Assembly: GCA_023444055.1 (NCBI GenBank)
Contig: JAEZRV010000002.1
Span: 1-64,000, forward strand
Direction: 5' to 3'
Length of the DNA: 64,000 bases
Source: Bacillota bacterium
GTDB taxonomy: Bacteria; Bacillota; Clostridia; Acetivibrionales; DSM-1351
Part shown: one piece after another, positions 26,990 through 34,723 of the stretch
Position numbering within the stretch: the stretch's first letter is position 1
Layout of the letters: each line of letters starts with the position of its first letter
The notes under the pieces: model-generated
The model's input: only the letters and a program-made list of their open reading frames with translations
What the model was told of the DNA's origin: nothing
The model's database searches: none
Position numbers and translations under genes: made by a program

Positions 26990-27754
26990 CTATTTTACTA
27001 CTACACTAATAGCAAGAACCAGTATAGATACTAATATAGCTGAATAATCCCAAAAATTGAAAGAATACTTCTTATAACCACAATTTTTCTTTCTAACATT
27101 GAAGCCTCTAAGCTCCGCTGATATTGCACTTCCTTCTATTCGCTTAACTGATGAAATTAGAAGAGGCACACATAGTGGTAATACCAATTTTAATTTTTTA
27201 ATTGGATTTTTTGTATCGAACTCAACACCTCTAGCCGTCTGAGCTTCAATTATTCCATTCATCTCATTTTCAAATATCGGAATAAAGCGTAATGCAGTTA
27301 TAAATGAAAAAGCATATTTATATGATATATGAAGCTTCTGTACCAATACATTTGTTAAATCACTCATTTTTGTAACTGTAAGCATTAGTATCAAAGGCAT
27401 TGTGGCACCAATAAGTCTTAGCACGAGTAATATGGAGAAATTTAGTCCTATATTTGTAATATAAAGATTCATTGGAAATTCAAGTATCTTATCGCCAGTT
27501 CTAATTAATAATACTTGAATTACAAATAAGATTATTCCTATTTTCAATAATGTTAATAGTATAGAAAGTGCTTTCTTTCCGATACCTGCCATATAGCCTA
27601 TAAGAATATTTAAAGCTATAATCACAACTGTAATTAATATATTTTTGCTAATAAAACTACTGATGCAAATCAATAATGCAAGCAGCAGTTTTGTTAACGG
27701 ATTAAGTTTATGTATGATAGTATCACCTTGGGAATACTCTAAAATTCCTTTCAT
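26990..27754 (-). CDS. ecfT: ECF transporter transmembrane protein EcfT
   Basis: 254 aa with six hydrophobic segments. The coupling-helix motif ARGVEFDTKNP (about residues 170-180) and SAELRGFNVRKK (about 213-224) carry the ARG-type signatures of EcfT, which link the ATPases to the S component. Its ATG overlaps the TGA of the upstream ATPase gene as ATGA, so they are coupled. It is the last gene of a four-gene ECF set. Confidence 0.9.
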   Translation of the reverse strand: MKGILEYSQGDTIIHKLNPLTKLLLALLICISSFISKNILITVVIIALNILIGYMAGIGKKALSILLTLLKIGIILFVIQVLLIRTGDKILEFPMNLYITNIGLNFSILLVLRLIGATMPLILMLTVTKMSDLTNVLVQKLHISYKYAFSFITALRFIPIFENEMNGIIEAQTARGVEFDTKNPIKKLKLVLPLCVPLLISSVKRIEGSAISAELRGFNVRKKNCGYKKYSFNFWDYSAILVSILVLAISVVVK

Positions 27755-28551
27755 AGCATACACCCACTCTCTATTTTGTTAGTCATTTCATCTACTGTCA
27801 GTATACCTCTAAAATTATCCCCAAGCCTGATTGCTAACTCAGCAATTTGTGGCGGAGTGAGAGATGCTCTTGCTAATATATCTGAATTAACCATAACTTT
27901 ATTGCATATATCATCTAGCAGAACGCCTCCTTCTCCTATTACAATAACCCTCTTAGCAAAGTCAGATACAAGTTCCATATCATGGCACACCATTATTACT
28001 GTAGTACCCTTCTGGTTTAATTCATTTATAATATTCATTATGTGCATACATTCCTTATAATCCAGACCTGTCGTTGGTTCATCAAGAACTAATATTTCAG
28101 GAGAAAGTGCAATAATTGATGCCAGTGCAACCTTCTGCCTTTCTCCTCTACTCATAGAATAAGGATCTTTATCACCTATAAAGCCAAAGCTTTCTATTGT
28201 CTCAATACATCTCTTTTCTATTTCACTTTTGTCAATTAAGACACATTTCAAGCCAAAAGCAATTTCATCCTTAACAGTATTCTGACAAATCTGCCTATCA
28301 GGATTCTGAAATAAAAAGCCAACATGCTTTGCCAGTTCACTTGTTTTAGATTTCTTAGTATCTAAATTGGCTATAGTAACATTACCTAATGATGGCTTTA
28401 GCAATCCGTTAAACAGCTTCATAAGTGTGGTTTTACCCGCACCATTTCTGCCTACTATTGCTACAAATTCACCTTTTCCAATTGTAAAGCTAACATTTTC
28501 AAGTATGTTCTTTTTATCATAAGCAAAGCAAACATTGCTAAATTTTATCAT
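27751..28551 (-). CDS. ecfA2: ECF transporter ATPase (EcfA2-type)
   Basis: 266 aa. Walker A GRNGAGKTTLMKL, Q-loop FLFQNPDRQIC, signature MSRGERQKVALA, Walker B ILVLDEPTTGLD and the H-loop VCHDMEL are all present. With the neighbouring ATPase it forms the asymmetric EcfA heterodimer. The gene begins within the last codons of the preceding ATPase gene (14-nt overlap). Confidence 0.9.
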   Translation of the reverse strand: MIKFSNVCFAYDKKNILENVSFTIGKGEFVAIVGRNGAGKTTLMKLFNGLLKPSLGNVTIANLDTKKSKTSELAKHVGFLFQNPDRQICQNTVKDEIAFGLKCVLIDKSEIEKRCIETIESFGFIGDKDPYSMSRGERQKVALASIIALSPEILVLDEPTTGLDYKECMHIMNIINELNQKGTTVIMVCHDMELVSDFAKRVIVIGEGGVLLDDICNKVMVNSDILARASLTPPQIAELAIRLGDNFRGILTVDEMTNKIESGCML

Positions 28552-29413
28552 TTATAACCTCCGCGCCGACTTGTGGTACAAAAACCTTCTTCACCATAAT
28601 TTCTGCTTCATCAATATTAACAGGCACAGCACCATTATATAATTTTTTTTCAATCAAATTATTTGCTAACGTGGCAACTCTAGGGCAATTAACTCCTATT
28701 TGCTTTAAAATTTCTGTATCCTTTAAAACCTCTTGTGGAGTTCCATCTAAGAAGCATTTGCCCTCATTTATTATTATTAAACGCTTTGAAAACTCACTTA
28801 GAAGCATGATTTTTTGCTCTACTACAATGATGGTTATTCCAAATTTCTCATTAAGCATACGAAGCATATTAAAAATTTGCAGACTGCTTTGAGGGTCAAG
28901 TTCTGCTGTAGGCTCATCCAAAACTAATATATCAGGCATAAGAGCCGCAACTGCTGCTATTGCAACCTTTTGCTTTTGGCCTCCACTCAAGGTACTTATA
29001 TTTCTATAGCGCAATTCTTCTATTCCCACCATTTTAAGGATGTCAGTTACTCTATTCTCAATCTCACCATGTGAAACGCCGAAGTTCTCCAGTCCAAATA
29101 GGATTTCATCTTCAACTACTGATGAAACCATTTGCCCATCAATATCCTGAAAAACACTTCCTACAGTTAATGCAAGTTGTGAAGGTGATGCTTCTACAGT
29201 ATCAAGACCATTAACATTAACCTCTCCATAAAAGTCACCTTCAAAATGATGCGGAATAATACCATTTAACGCATATGTAAATGTTGATTTTCCAGCACCG
29301 CTATTGCCAATAATGCCAACGAAGTCACCTTTTTTTATGGATAGGTTTACTCCACTTAATGCAAAATCTTTACTTTTCTTATATCTAAATGAAAAATCTT
29401 TAAACTCAATCAT
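28538..29413 (-). CDS. ecfA1: ECF transporter ATPase (EcfA1-type)
   Basis: About 291 aa. Walker A GNSGAGKSTFTYALNG, SVFQDIDGQMVSSVV, signature STLSGGQKQKVAIAA and Walker B ILVLDEPTAELDP are present; the DPQSSLQ region and VVEQK switch are typical of EcfA. I place the start at MIEFKDF (29413). The good SD is at 29476-29481, over 60 nt upstream, with the SD-hairpin-AUG element between. No other SD precedes this ATG. Confidence 0.9.
   Translation of the reverse strand: MIEFKDFSFRYKKSKDFALSGVNLSIKKGDFVGIIGNSGAGKSTFTYALNGIIPHHFEGDFYGEVNVNGLDTVEASPSQLALTVGSVFQDIDGQMVSSVVEDEILFGLENFGVSHGEIENRVTDILKMVGIEELRYRNISTLSGGQKQKVAIAAVAALMPDILVLDEPTAELDPQSSLQIFNMLRMLNEKFGITIIVVEQKIMLLSEFSKRLIIINEGKCFLDGTPQEVLKDTEILKQIGVNCPRVATLANNLIEKKLYNGAVPVNIDEAEIMVKKVFVPQVGAEVINDKI
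28552..28579 (-). promoter_or_regulatory. SD-proximal sequence (type 1, weak) before ecfA2
   Basis: Minus strand UGUACCACAAGUCGGCGCGGAGGUUAUAAAUG resembles the remA leader (ACCGUAAGUCGGUGCGGAGGUUAGAAUG), but it also codes the C terminus of ecfA1 and its stem is poor. Confidence 0.3.
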
Positions 29414-29510
29414 AATTATGTCCATGTCTCACATTTTGTACAAAACTCAATAATAGAAATGACATGGACTCGGCACCTCCCTTAACTGTATAATTAATTT
29501 CTTTCAGCCT
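29414..29510 (-). promoter_or_regulatory. SD-hairpin-AUG element (type 2), ecfA1 copy 1
   Basis: Minus strand GGGAGGUGCCGAGUCCAUG, then a loop, then AUGUGAGACAUGGACAUA and AAUUAUG, the ecfA1 start. GUCCAUGUC pairs with GACAUGGAC. A short ORF beginning at the AUG inside the left arm (19 codons) ends in UGA overlapping the ecfA1 start. Confidence 0.7.
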
Positions 29511-29603
29511 TATGTCCATGTCTCACATTTTGTACAAAACTCAATAATAGAAATGACATGGACTCGGCACCTCCCTAACTGTATAATTAATTTCTTTCAG
29601 CCT
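29511..29603 (-). repeat. Tandem second copy of the type 2 element
   Basis: A 93-bp unit repeating 29417-29510 with one base missing. It includes the SD, the hairpin and the upstream AGGCTGAAAGAAATTAATT box. It has no gene start of its own; its internal ORF ends at TAA before the next SD. Near identity implies recent duplication. Confidence 0.85.
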
Positions 29604-29653
29604 TTCACCGTTTCTATGTAGTTAATAATATTTCTGCTAAATCTTCTGATATA

Positions 29654-30217
29654 TTAATTTGTTGCCTCTGCTTCAACACGACCTAATGCCAGCTTTAAAG
29701 GTATGTATAATATCTGTACAATTACAGCATTTAATACCGCTGTACCCAAAATAATTGTTATAAACACGCCTATTGGTATGGTTTCAACACTAGCTCCTGC
29801 ATAGAAAGCAGCATATAATATACCTATGAAAGAAAAGCCACTAGCTAAGGTGCTTATAAAAGTTCCGATTATTGGTTTTAATGAGAATTTACCGATTTCT
29901 ATAGGAAGATAAACAAGCAATACCATTACCATAGCTCCGATAGGTTCGCTAACCACATTGATATAAGGTGTTCCGGGGAAAACCTGACATAAAGCACCTG
30001 CTAAAACACCAATTATTATTGCTTCTCTAAATTTTGGTCTGATTAAAAGTATAGCTAGACAATACATGGCAATTATGAAATTAGGCTTCATAACTGTAAA
30101 CATTGATCCTACAAAAAATTTAAGCACCACTCCTACTGCTAATAAAACTCCAACGAGGATAACATCTGAAATGGAAAGACCTGATTTCTTTTCCTTTAGT
30201 ACAACTCTTTTTTCCAT
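29654..30217 (-). CDS. ECF transporter S component, probably tryptophan (TrpP-like)
   Basis: 187 aa with five or six hydrophobic helices and no soluble domain, the size of an S component. It is first in an operon with two EcfA-type ATPases and EcfT. ISDVILVGVLLAVGVVLKFF and the GALCQVFPGTPYINVVSEPIG stretch recall TrpP tryptophan-uptake proteins. The substrate call rests mainly on its leader, which carries seven exact-spaced (G/U)AG triplets and an SD-masking hairpin as in TRAP-controlled trp genes. SD GUGGAGG lies inside that hairpin. Other S-component substrates remain possible. Confidence 0.7.
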   Translation of the reverse strand: MEKRVVLKEKKSGLSISDVILVGVLLAVGVVLKFFVGSMFTVMKPNFIIAMYCLAILLIRPKFREAIIIGVLAGALCQVFPGTPYINVVSEPIGAMVMVLLVYLPIEIGKFSLKPIIGTFISTLASGFSFIGILYAAFYAGASVETIPIGVFITIILGTAVLNAVIVQILYIPLKLALGRVEAEATN

Positions 30218-30220
30218 AAA

Positions 30221-30255
30221 AAAACCTCCACAAACATAATATTAGTAGAGGTTTT
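30221..30255 (-). promoter_or_regulatory. SD-sequestering hairpin before trpP-like gene
   Basis: Minus strand AAAACCUCUAC pairs over 11 bp (one G-U) with GUGGAGGUUUU, burying the SD GGAGG. A U-run follows at once, so it could also terminate transcription. Confidence 0.75.
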
Positions 30256-30316
30256 GAAGATTCATCTATATAAATCATAAAACATTATAATCCAAAATCA
30301 GTAAAACTTAATTATT

Positions 30317-30343
30317 AGCAAGCACTAAACTAAAGTTCTTGCT
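30317..30343 (-). promoter_or_regulatory. Leader hairpin between TRAP-like site and SD hairpin
   Basis: Minus strand AGCAAG ... CUUGCU with ACU/AGU inner pairs, starting 5 nt after the last (G/U)AG triplet. It could be the structure altered by TRAP binding. Confidence 0.45.
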
Positions 30344-30347
30344 GTTT

Positions 30348-30380
30348 CTCATCTCATCTAAGCTCATCTCTTCTCATCTC
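30348..30380 (-). promoter_or_regulatory. TRAP-like (G/U)AG repeat site
   Basis: Minus strand GAG-AU-GAG-AA-GAG-AU-GAG-CU-UAG-AU-GAG-AU-GAG: seven triplets at an exact 5-nt period. An AAG in phase at the 5' end could be an eighth. TRAP binds such arrays (usually 9-11 triplets with 2-3 nt spacers). The predicted transcript starts a few nt upstream. Confidence 0.75.
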
Positions 30381-30391
30381 CACTTAATAAA

Positions 30392-30421
30392 AATATATCA
30401 TTTTTTTTAGGATTTTGTCAA
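30392..30421 (-). promoter_or_regulatory. SigA promoter of the trpP-like ECF operon
   Basis: Minus strand TTGACA, an 18-nt spacer, then TATATT. Transcription would start almost at the (G/U)AG array. Confidence 0.7.
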
Positions 30422-30435
30422 TACAAAACAAAAAC

Positions 30436-30470
30436 ACATATATGCCTTTATATGCCTTTATATGCCTTAT
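30436..30470. repeat. Short tandem repeat (TATATGCCTT)
   Basis: About three copies of a 10-11 bp unit, ATATGCCTTT, in the spacer between the HD-domain gene and the ECF promoter. No role apparent. Confidence 0.6.
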
Positions 30471-30607
30471 CTTCCCTTATGCTTCTCTTTCTTCTTTTGC
30501 TGTTTAGCTCATATTTAAATGCTTTTTCTTCTTCAGATTTTTGCTTATTATATGGGTATCAAAAAAGATTGTTAGCTTACTTTTTGATTGATTAGATAAA
30601 CTCAAAA

Positions 30608-31207
30608 TCATGTTCCCTTCCGCTCATTTAGATATGTAGCTTGTAAATCAGCTATATGAAGCAAAACAGCTAATGGGAATTGCTCATACGCATGGCTCAA
30701 GCTGTAAGAGCCACCTTTTACAGCATCATCAAATCCTCCCATATGCCATCTGATAGCAATTGATTCCTCCCTAGTTAATCGCATAAAGCCAGAAATTATA
30801 TACACTGACTTTTCTCCATGTCCATAAGGCAATTTATCATCAATTATATATATAGGCACTTTTTGCCATACTCCATTTTCATCTTTTTTGTTTCTTAATT
30901 CTACGTCATAAAAATCAACCTTGCACAAATCGTGCAGAAGTCCACATATCGCAACCTTTTCCTGTTCTTCTGCTGTAGCAGCCTCAAGGCTTAGGTAGCC
31001 ATTTTCACTGCAGTATCCATCTGCAAGACGTTTGAATACATTTATGCTGTGAGTACAAAGTCCACCCTCACATGCCAAATGATATTTTGTTGATGCCGGT
31101 GCAGTAAAGAAATCTGAATTTTCCAACCACATTAAAAGTTTCTGGGAACCCTCTCGTTTTATGTATTTTGTAAATAGTGCTATAAATTCATTCTTTAAAT
31201 CATTCAT
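30608..31207 (-). CDS. HD-domain hydrolase
   Basis: 199 aa HD-superfamily protein. The motif set is GLCTHSINVFKRL (His, about residue 51), CGLLHDLCKVDFY (HD, about 90), GHGEKSVYII (about 130) and IRWHMGGFDD (about 155), plus IADLQATYL. This predicts a metal-dependent phosphohydrolase, but substrate is unknown. Similar proteins occur widely in Firmicutes. SD AAGGAG. It lies between the ECF operon and the radical SAM genes in the same direction, with long spacers on both sides. Confidence 0.75.
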   Translation of the reverse strand: MNDLKNEFIALFTKYIKREGSQKLLMWLENSDFFTAPASTKYHLACEGGLCTHSINVFKRLADGYCSENGYLSLEAATAEEQEKVAICGLLHDLCKVDFYDVELRNKKDENGVWQKVPIYIIDDKLPYGHGEKSVYIISGFMRLTREESIAIRWHMGGFDDAVKGGSYSLSHAYEQFPLAVLLHIADLQATYLNERKGT

Positions 31208-31282
31208 AACTTGTCTAATCTCCTTATTAATATATAAATCTATTATTATTTTGTTTCAATAAGCATCTATTATAAACCCTTA

Positions 31283-32536
31283 TTATTTCAAGATTATCTC
31301 ATCTGGAAAAGCAATTCTTCTTGAAACATTCCACATTTTATCTATGTATGCTGTCGTATATTTCTGCTCTATATAATGATAATAATAAGCTGCTTTATTA
31401 GTCAACACATAATAACCATCCTTCTTGCAAATCAATCTCAACCTCTCCAAAAGCCAAAATTCGAAGCCATACATTTTCCGAAGAGGTTCCCCCACTATTT
31501 CTTCAAATTTGTCAGGATAAATCCTCATAGAATACGCGCTCCAAAACAAATAGTATACAGCACGCTGTCTCTTTGTAAAACTCAGTGTAAGAGAAGTTGG
31601 AAGACAATTATGCTCAGTCCTCTTTATATAGTCATTTATTGAAAATGTATTTATTTTAAAGCTATCCTTAAGCAGTGTTGTTGCAGAAACACCGAAACCC
31701 AAAAAACTGTCCCTCGTCACTGAAGAGTATTTATCTGTATTATGTTTTGCAAAGGTCCATACAGATGTTCTGTCAACATTTATGCTTTCACAATACTCTG
31801 AAAGTACTTTTAGCATTCTTTTCTTTGCTTTCTCTGGCATGGGCTTATATTCATTTTTTGCAAATGTAAAATCAATAAATGGATAGGTTGAAATTTGAGT
31901 TGCTCCATTATCAAATGCAGTTTGTATATCATCAGCTATTATTTTATCTGTTTGACCCGGAATTGCAAAAATCAAATCAATATCAATTACGTCAAAGTCC
32001 ATTTTTTGTACAAGTTGAAGTTTGTCGACAAAGGAATGTCCATTTCTTCCTAATTTTTGTAGGCACTCTTCATGAAATGACTGAACACCTATACTTACCA
32101 TTGTTACACCAGCTTGTTTTAGTTTATCTAAATTATCCTGTGTAATGTCATCTGGATGAAGTTCTACACCTATTCCACCCTGAATAATATAATATTGCTT
32201 TAGATTAGCAATAATTTCTTTTAAGTGTTCAAGCATTAATACAGGTGTTCCTCCACCGAAATATAGGCTTGTAACTTTTTTCTTCTCCTTCTGATTTTTG
32301 CCGACTAAATCGATTTCCTTTAGCAATGCTTTTTTATAATGAGCGGCTGTCTCCGAGCAGTATGTAACTTTGCAATAGGGGCAAAAATCGCATATAGACC
32401 TGCAAAAAGGAATATGTACATACAAGCCTAATGTTTGTAATTTCTCAAACTCCAAGCAATTTGAGTATCGATTTTCAAAATGAAATGGTTTAAACGACCT
32501 TGTTAGCCAAACTCTCATTAATGTTGTAAGTAGCAT
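31283..32536 (-). CDS. HemN/HemW-like radical SAM protein
   Basis: About 417 aa. GLYVHIPFCRSICDFCPYC holds the CxxxCxxC cluster that binds the SAM iron-sulfur centre, followed by YFGGGTPVLML, VSIGVQSFHEECLQKLGR and DIDLIFAIPGQT, the HemN/HemW pattern. The C-terminal region differs from oxygen-independent coproporphyrinogen oxidase, so heme synthesis is not assured. An N-terminal hydrophobic stretch precedes the cluster. The start at MLLTTLMRVW follows the type 2 element. An in-frame upstream ATG would translate that element as MCEMLGMGIF-like residues. Confidence 0.8.
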   Translation of the reverse strand: MLLTTLMRVWLTRSFKPFHFENRYSNCLEFEKLQTLGLYVHIPFCRSICDFCPYCKVTYCSETAAHYKKALLKEIDLVGKNQKEKKKVTSLYFGGGTPVLMLEHLKEIIANLKQYYIIQGGIGVELHPDDITQDNLDKLKQAGVTMVSIGVQSFHEECLQKLGRNGHSFVDKLQLVQKMDFDVIDIDLIFAIPGQTDKIIADDIQTAFDNGATQISTYPFIDFTFAKNEYKPMPEKAKKRMLKVLSEYCESINVDRTSVWTFAKHNTDKYSSVTRDSFLGFGVSATTLLKDSFKINTFSINDYIKRTEHNCLPTSLTLSFTKRQRAVYYLFWSAYSMRIYPDKFEEIVGEPLRKMYGFEFWLLERLRLICKKDGYYVLTNKAAYYYHYIEQKYTTAYIDKMWNVSRRIAFPDEIILK

Positions 32537-32602
32537 AAATATACCCATGCCCAACATTTCGCACAAGAACATCACAGAAATTGCATGGGCTCGGTACCTC
32601 CT
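32537..32602 (-). promoter_or_regulatory. SD-hairpin-AUG element (type 2) before radical SAM gene
   Basis: Minus strand AGGAGGUACCGAGCCCAUG ... GCGAAAUGUUGGGCAUGGGUAUAUUUAUG. GCCCAUG pairs with CAUGGGU (one G-U). The internal AUG opens a 4-codon ORF. Confidence 0.7.
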
Positions 32603-32636
32603 ATTCTATTTTTTAATTTCTTTCAACCTTTTCTCA

Positions 32637-33539
32637 CTATATATATTTTAGATATGTCGTAAGCATTTCAAAAATCACCTTGATATTTCCATTAAAAATC
32701 AAGGAGTATTCTGCTGCAAAAAAGTAACCACATTTGTCACACAAGCCCTCAACATCAACGCATCTTCCGCAAATAGACTGCTTTCCATTTTCCATAACAA
32801 CACATTGGTAGCATGGAGTTTTAAAATTGTTATCTATGATATATGGAAATGCACTTTTCAGATTAAAAACTGGATATCCAGCTTTTATGAGATCAGAAAT
32901 CTCGTTACAGCAGTTCTCCTTATCTTGTTTTGTCAATTCAAGATACTTTGTGCCTGGATATGGTGTATGAAAATTAAAAGATACCGCTCGGATATTTTTC
33001 ATATTTTTTGCCGTATTACACACATCTTTAATATCATTTTTATTAATTTGATTAATTGCCATGTATAAACAAATATTATCTCTAGTGGCATTTTCTATAT
33101 TATGTAATATTGTATCGTATGTATCTCCGCGTATCATATTGTGGCTTTCCTTCCCGCCATCCAGACTAAGAAGTATCAAGTTTGCCTCGGGCAGATTCAA
33201 TTTAAAAGTGCCGTTAGTTACAACATTCACAATGAGAAAACCAATTTTTTTGGCTTCTGTAACTAAGTCTCTCAAATTCTTTTCTCCGTCTTGCCACAAA
33301 AATGTTTCACCACCGCAAAAAAACAATATTCTAATGCCTTGCTTAAATAAAGATATCATCTCATTTCTTATTTGAGTATAAGGATGAACAACAGCTGTAA
33401 TATTGTTTACCGAACAGTGTTTACATGCAAGATTGCATTTGTCTGTGAGTATAATAGTTCCAAGTATTGGCTTCTTCCAGCCAAATAAAATTGTTCCAAG
33501 TCCAAAAGCAGAAAAATGTAATAACGATTTTATTTTCAT
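32637..33539 (-). CDS. Radical SAM protein with Cys-rich C terminus (SPASM-like)
   Basis: About 300 aa. ILTDKCNLACKHCSVN gives the CxxxCxxC SAM cluster near residue 36, followed by ILFFCGGETFLW and VVTNGTF. The C terminus has CYQCVVMENGKQSICGRC then CDKCGYF, six or seven cysteines resembling a SPASM/twitch auxiliary cluster domain. Such proteins modify peptides or act in cofactor assembly. No obvious precursor peptide is adjacent. It precedes the HemN-like gene and follows an AraC regulator, all in the same direction, so the three may form a unit. SD AAAGGAG. Confidence 0.75.
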   Translation of the reverse strand: MKIKSLLHFSAFGLGTILFGWKKPILGTIILTDKCNLACKHCSVNNITAVVHPYTQIRNEMISLFKQGIRILFFCGGETFLWQDGEKNLRDLVTEAKKIGFLIVNVVTNGTFKLNLPEANLILLSLDGGKESHNMIRGDTYDTILHNIENATRDNICLYMAINQINKNDIKDVCNTAKNMKNIRAVSFNFHTPYPGTKYLELTKQDKENCCNEISDLIKAGYPVFNLKSAFPYIIDNNFKTPCYQCVVMENGKQSICGRCVDVEGLCDKCGYFFAAEYSLIFNGNIKVIFEMLTTYLKYI

Positions 33540-33576
33540 AATAATCTCCAACTCCTTTGAGCCTAAAAATTGGTAA

Positions 33577-34461
33577 TCAGTTATACGTTTTTGTCCGATA
33601 ACTTTTTCTGAACTGTTTTGGAGTTACACCTTTGCGTGATTTAAATATTTTAATTAGATGACTGCAATCTGAAAATCCTGTTTCCTGACTAATATAGTTT
33701 AAATCATAATCTGTAAATATCAAATAATCTTCTACTTTGCTAACACGGATATATTCGATAAAGTCTTTACATGACTGACCATATATCTGTTTAAATCTTT
33801 TTGCAAAATAAGAATAGCTCATGCCACACTTTTCAGCTATATCTTCAACCTTCAAAGATTCTGCTGAATGTATATCAATATATTCACTAATTGTATGTAT
33901 AGATTCATTTTCGCTATGCACTTTTACTATCTTAGTGGTATCAAATCCTTTGCTCCTCCAATATCTCAATATTTTCATTAGCAGCGTATAAAGCTGAGCA
34001 TTAAGAAGCATATCGTATCCATAATCCTTACAATTTATTTCTGAAATGCATTTTTCAAAAATCTCCTTCAGATCATTTTTATTCATATTATTAGCCGGAA
34101 TATAAATATTTGCTACGCTTGAGTTTCTAGCTGTACTGAAAATCAAACTCATTTTTGGTGAATATTCAGTTGAAAGTCTAAGCCTATTAATATCAAATTT
34201 AAGAACTGCATACAAAGGTAACTCCTCATCGTCTGAATAAATTGAGTGTATAGACTTTGAATGAATAATAATCATATCATAAGGACTCAAGTAATAAACA
34301 TTATTGTCTGAAAATACCTTTATTTTGCCCTTTATCATATATATAATTTCGAAAAAATAATGCCAGTGTGGTTTCACTGGGAAAATTTCATTTTTCGAAT
34401 CAAACCAAAAGCATTCAACAGGAGAAACTAGTGTGTTACTGTTCTCAAATAATTTTTCCAT
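33577..34461 (-). CDS. AraC family transcriptional regulator
   Basis: 294 aa. The N-terminal cupin half has WHYFFEIIYMIKGKIKVF and the C-terminal double helix-turn-helix has VEDIAEKCGMSYSYFAKRFKQIYG and ISQETGFSDCSHLIKIFKSRKGVTPKQFRK. It likely senses a small molecule. It starts divergently from the NAD-dependent epimerase gene and ends 38 nt before the radical SAM pair, so either could be its target. Confidence 0.85.
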   Translation of the reverse strand: MEKLFENSNTLVSPVECFWFDSKNEIFPVKPHWHYFFEIIYMIKGKIKVFSDNNVYYLSPYDMIIIHSKSIHSIYSDDEELPLYAVLKFDINRLRLSTEYSPKMSLIFSTARNSSVANIYIPANNMNKNDLKEIFEKCISEINCKDYGYDMLLNAQLYTLLMKILRYWRSKGFDTTKIVKVHSENESIHTISEYIDIHSAESLKVEDIAEKCGMSYSYFAKRFKQIYGQSCKDFIEYIRVSKVEDYLIFTDYDLNYISQETGFSDCSHLIKIFKSRKGVTPKQFRKSYRTKTYN

Positions 34462-34723
34462 ATATCATATTACCCCCGAGAATAGATTTGTACAATTTTT
34501 ATATAATATTTATTATAGCATTTTTTGCATATACTGTTATGCTTTATTTGTATTTAATAGAATAAATACATTAATCATAGAAGCATTACAATTTGTGTTT
34601 CGATGTACCAGCGAATTGAGGTTGACTGAAAATGCAAAGTTTACATTTCGTGATTCATTGTTCTATTCGCACTTTTCGAGCAATAATTACTATATACAGG
34701 CTTGTACTTAAGGAGGATATGGA

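Noticed and set aside
30436..30470. Short tandem repeats considered as a CRISPR
   Set aside because: Units are 10-11 bp with no spacers and no cas genes nearby; simple tandem repeat only.
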